Source: Chionoecetes opilio (taxonomy: Eukaryota > Arthropoda > Malacostraca > Decapoda > Majidae). Taken from it: a stretch of 64,000 bases of DNA. How positions within the stretch are numbered: position 1 is the first letter of the stretch; every line of letters starts with the position of its first letter. This document shows, piece after piece, positions 61,598 to 64,000 of the stretch. Below the pieces are notes generated by a model, which was given only the letters and a program-made list of their open reading frames with translations, did not search any database and was not told where the DNA came from. Location of the stretch: contig JACEEZ010015314.1 in assembly GCA_016584305.1 (NCBI GenBank), positions 321,238 to 385,237 on the forward strand, given 5' to 3'. Position numbers and translations under genes: made by a program.

Positions 61598-61915
61598 CCC
61601 AGCCTGTAGGTATCTCCTTCACCCCCTTATCTCACCACCTGTAGGTATCTCCTTCACCCCCTTATCTCACCACCTGTAGGTATCTCCTTCACCCCCTTAT
61701 CTCACCACCTGTAGGTATTTCCTTCACCCCCTTATCTCACCACCTGTAGGTATCTCCTTCACCCCCTTATCTCACCACCTGCAGGCATCCCCTTCACCCC
61801 CTTATCTCACCACCTGTAGGCATCCCCTTCACCCCCTTATCTCACCACCTGTAGGCATCCCCTTCACCCCCTTATCTCACCACCTGTAGGCATCTCCTTC
61901 ACCCCCTTATCTCAC
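61598..61915. repeat. 35-bp minisatellite downstream of SLU7
   Basis: About nine copies of CACCACCTGTAGGTATCTCC, TTCACCCCCTTATCT, about 190 bases beyond the SLU7 stop codon. A CACAGTAGTCTATACACCCT repeat follows at 61970-62090. Confidence 0.93.
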
Positions 61916-62108
61916 ACTTGTCACTGTCCACACACACTGATTGTTCACAACTCATGACAACCCTTTGCACACACTAGTCTATACACCGTGCAGTCTCACA
62001 CTAGTCTATACACCCTTTGCACACAGTAGTCTATACACCCTGCAGTCTCACAGTAGTATATAAACCCTTTGCACACAGTAGTATATGTATACACCTTGCA
62101 GTCTCCCA

Positions 62109-63575
62109 TCACTTGTTGAGGAACGCTGCCATGGGGTCGTCGTCCCGCGGCCGCCTCATCTGGTAGGCCTCGATCTCCTCCTCCGTGGGTGCCTTGGCAT
62201 TAAACATGGAGTTGTATTTACGCTCCCTCTCGTCCACCTTGGCCAGGGCCATGGCCGCGTCCTCCTCCAGCTTGGCCCGGATCAGAGCCTGACGCAGCTT
62301 CTTCTTGCGTTTCTCTTCCTTCTCTTCTTCGTTCTCTGATTCACTGCTGGACGAGCTGCTGCTGCTGCTGCTGCTGCTGTCAACTTTCTTCTTCTTCTTG
62401 TTCTTGTTCTTGTTCTTTTTCTTTAATTTCTTCTCTGTGTGTAGTTCCAGCAAAGTCTTTTCAGGTTCTTCTTCCTCGGGTATGATGGCCATGATAGGCA
62501 GGCCGGACCCGGAGTTGGCCGCCAAACCAGCGTCGCCCACACAGTAGGAGTTCTTGACAAAGTTGTGGCAGCAGTGGTAGCCCCAGTGGCCTTCCTGCCA
62601 GTAGCTACCCCACACACTGCTGTGGTTGCCGGGGTGCACGTCCTCCTCGTAAGTGGACCGCACCGTCTGCTTCTCGGCGCCCTTGATAATCTTGCCGTGC
62701 CGTGAATACTCTACGTAATTCTCCGTCTGGGACAGAAGCAACTCAACGGGCGGTGTGTCGAGATGTTCCTTTCCGCCGTACTTCTCGAGCAGATCGTCGG
62801 AAATCTTCTTCTTAAAATCATCCTTTTTCTCAACGAATTGTTTCTGCAACAGTTCAAGCTTGGTGGGTTCGGCTTGGAGACTCACATCAACTCCCTTCTC
62901 ATAAGCATCCCAGGCAAACAGCTGAGCCTTGGCCTGGTGGACGGTGTCGCCGGTAAAACGCACATAATTCTCCCCGGAAAAATCGTATTCGTCCTCCTTC
63001 CTGTTTTTGTACGGATTGTCCCTCATGGAGCGCGTCTTGGGGTCATAGTACGCGGAGTTCGGGTCTAAGTTCCGCAGATACTTGGCGGTGTCTTCCCGGA
63101 TCCTCAGATTACGCACGGTGATCCGCTGCTTGCTGTCCACTTTCGTCCCGGGCATGTCGACATTCTCCGCATACTTCTCATCGTCGTCGTCGTCATCGTC
63201 AGGCTCTTCTCCGTTCATGTCCTCGCCCTCTTTGAGCTTCTTGGCCTTGATCTGCCGCTTGTAATCCTCCACCTTGTTGTGTTCGTCCACCACCGCCGTG
63301 TACTCCTGCGGATCAAAACCGTTCCACCTGTCGCGCTTCCCGTCAAAGTCCAGTTGGAGCAACGGCAGCGAGATGTCGTCGGGCGCGATGTGCAGCGCGT
63401 TGTACTTGGCGCCCACCTTGCGCGGCCTCTCCATGCACTCCTTCTTAATGTGGCCCAGACCTCCACAGTTCTCGCACGCACCCTTACGGAAGCGTGTGGC
63501 CAGCTGTCCCTTCTGTCCACGGATGTAATGCTCGTTCAAGTGCGTCACCTCATCCTGATGCTCCGGTTGTGGCCG
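62109..63575 (-). CDS. SLU7: Pre-mRNA-splicing factor SLU7, last exon (partial gene)
   Basis: Second-step spliceosome factor that helps select the 3' splice site. The exon starts at 63575 after acceptor TCCCACCAG and ends at the stop TGA (62111-62109): 488 residues, lacking the N-terminal exon(s) beyond the window. It begins [20 protein letters not shown]. The zinc knuckle [14 protein letters not shown] has all CCHC residues. Further conserved blocks are [64 protein letters not shown]-like [32 protein letters not shown] and [20 protein letters not shown]. The tail has a Lys-rich run, a Ser run of 12 and the ending [15 protein letters not shown]. Converges with KCTD10. The frame is intact throughout. 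Confidence 0.95.
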   Translation of the reverse strand, partial: RPQPEHQDEVTHLNEHYIRGQKGQLATRFRKGACENCGGLGHIKKECMERPRKVGAKYNALHIAPDDISLPLLQLDFDGKRDRWNGFDPQEYTAVVDEHNKVEDYKRQIKAKKLKEGEDMNGEEPDDDDDDDEKYAENVDMPGTKVDSKQRITVRNLRIREDTAKYLRNLDPNSAYYDPKTRSMRDNPYKNRKEDEYDFSGENYVRFTGDTVHQAKAQLFAWDAYEKGVDVSLQAEPTKLELLQKQFVEKKDDFKKKISDDLLEKYGGKEHLDTPPVELLLSQTENYVEYSRHGKIIKGAEKQTVRSTYEEDVHPGNHSSVWGSYWQEGHWGYHCCHNFVKNSYCVGDAGLAANSGSGLPIMAIIPEEEEPEKTLLELHTEKKLKKKNKNKNKKKKKVDSSSSSSSSSSSSESENEEEKEEKRKKKLRQALIRAKLEEDAAMALAKVDERERKYNSMFNAKAPTEEEIEAYQMRRPRDDDPMAAFLNK

Positions 63576-63589
63576 CTGGTGGGACATAA

Positions 63590-63895
63590 GACATAAGGCA
63601 TCAGAACATAAGCCTGACACAACATAACAACATAAGAATATAAGCCTGACACAACATAACAACATAAGAACATAAGCCTGACAAAACATAAGAACATAAC
63701 AACATAAGCCTGATACACCATAACAACATAAGAACATAAGCCTGACACAACATAAGAACATAACAACATAAGCCTGACACAACATAAGAACATAACAACA
63801 TAAGCCTGACACAACATAACAACATAAGAATATAAGCCTGACACAACATAAGAACATAAGAAAATAAGCCTGACACAACATAACATAAGAACATA
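63590..63895. repeat. Array of LINE-tail words in the SLU7 intron
   Basis: About nine units of CATAAGCCTGACACAACATA ACAACATAAGAA; the CATAAGAA word is the complement of the LINE family A TTCTTATG tail. It begins 15 bases upstream of the exon in transcript direction and merges with a LINE fragment at its other end. Confidence 0.9.
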
Positions 63896-64000
63896 AGGAA
63901 GCTACAAGAGGCCGCGAGACCTACACGTGGTAGTTCCTGTTACTTAACACTACCTACATCCACCTTTCATCCCCATCCATGAATTTATCCAGCCTCCTTT
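63885..64000 (-). mobile_element. CR1-like LINE 3' fragment (family A), runs off the window
   Basis: AACATAAGGAAGCTACAAGA GGCCGCGAG to CATGAATTTATCCAGCCTCC TTT. Continues beyond 64000. Confidence 0.85.

Noticed and set aside
63580..63881. SLU7 coding sequence extending upstream through the repeat
   Set aside because: The frame stays open only because CATAAG-type repeats encode Cys/Val/Leu-rich peptide; an acceptor lies exactly where homology to SLU7 begins.

Overview
This is a repeat-rich animal genomic window with multi-exon, GT-AG spliced genes. The arthropod-type telomeric word CCTAA (TTAGG), a miRNA-class Dicer-1, CR1-like LINE tails with an 8-bp TTCTTATG terminal repeat and very dense micro- and minisatellites point to an arthropod, most likely a decapod crustacean. 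That placement is an inference; no species is named. Four conserved genes are recognised by reading exons and joining them in frame. Dicer-1 is on the plus strand, 21 coding exons between 2918 and 31168, about 2547 residues. IFT20 is on the minus strand, three exons between 39310 and 41084, 132 residues. A KCTD10/KCTD13/TNFAIP1-type (BACURD) CUL3 adaptor is on the plus strand, six coding exons between 50466 and 55352, 296 residues. SLU7, a second-step splicing factor, is on the minus strand as its large last exon, 62109-63575, continuing past the window edge. Dicer-1 and IFT20 converge, IFT20 and KCTD10 diverge, and KCTD10 and SLU7 converge. The four act in unrelated pathways (miRNA processing, ciliary transport, ubiquitin ligase adaptor, splicing), so no operon-like logic is implied. 

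Layout: 1-2917 holds two minisatellites and a LINE tail upstream of the first recognised Dicer-1 exon. 2918-31168 is Dicer-1, whose introns are packed with tandem arrays, foldback elements and LINE/MITE fragments, often within a few bases of the exons. 31169-39309 is mostly repeats and unassigned sequence, including a 371-bp near-perfect palindrome. 39310-41084 is IFT20. 41085-50465 holds a SINE, tandem arrays, MITEs and unassigned DNA. 50466-55352 is KCTD10. 55353-62108 holds MITEs, hairpins and a hAT-type element with a perfect 8-bp target-site duplication. 62109-64000 is SLU7 plus its upstream intron. 

The most unusual structure is at the exon edges. Several tandem arrays contain, and seem to have grown out of, the splice site of the exon they abut: about 33 copies of a complete 3' splice-site module before Dicer-1 exon 5, and about 120 copies of a 26-bp unit running into the acceptor of exon 9. 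Degraded extra copies of exon ends with their splice sites lie in neighbouring introns at about ten places. Three coding exons (Dicer-1 exons 7 and 19, IFT20 exon 1) each carry a single-base frame break. Assembly indels are the simplest explanation.
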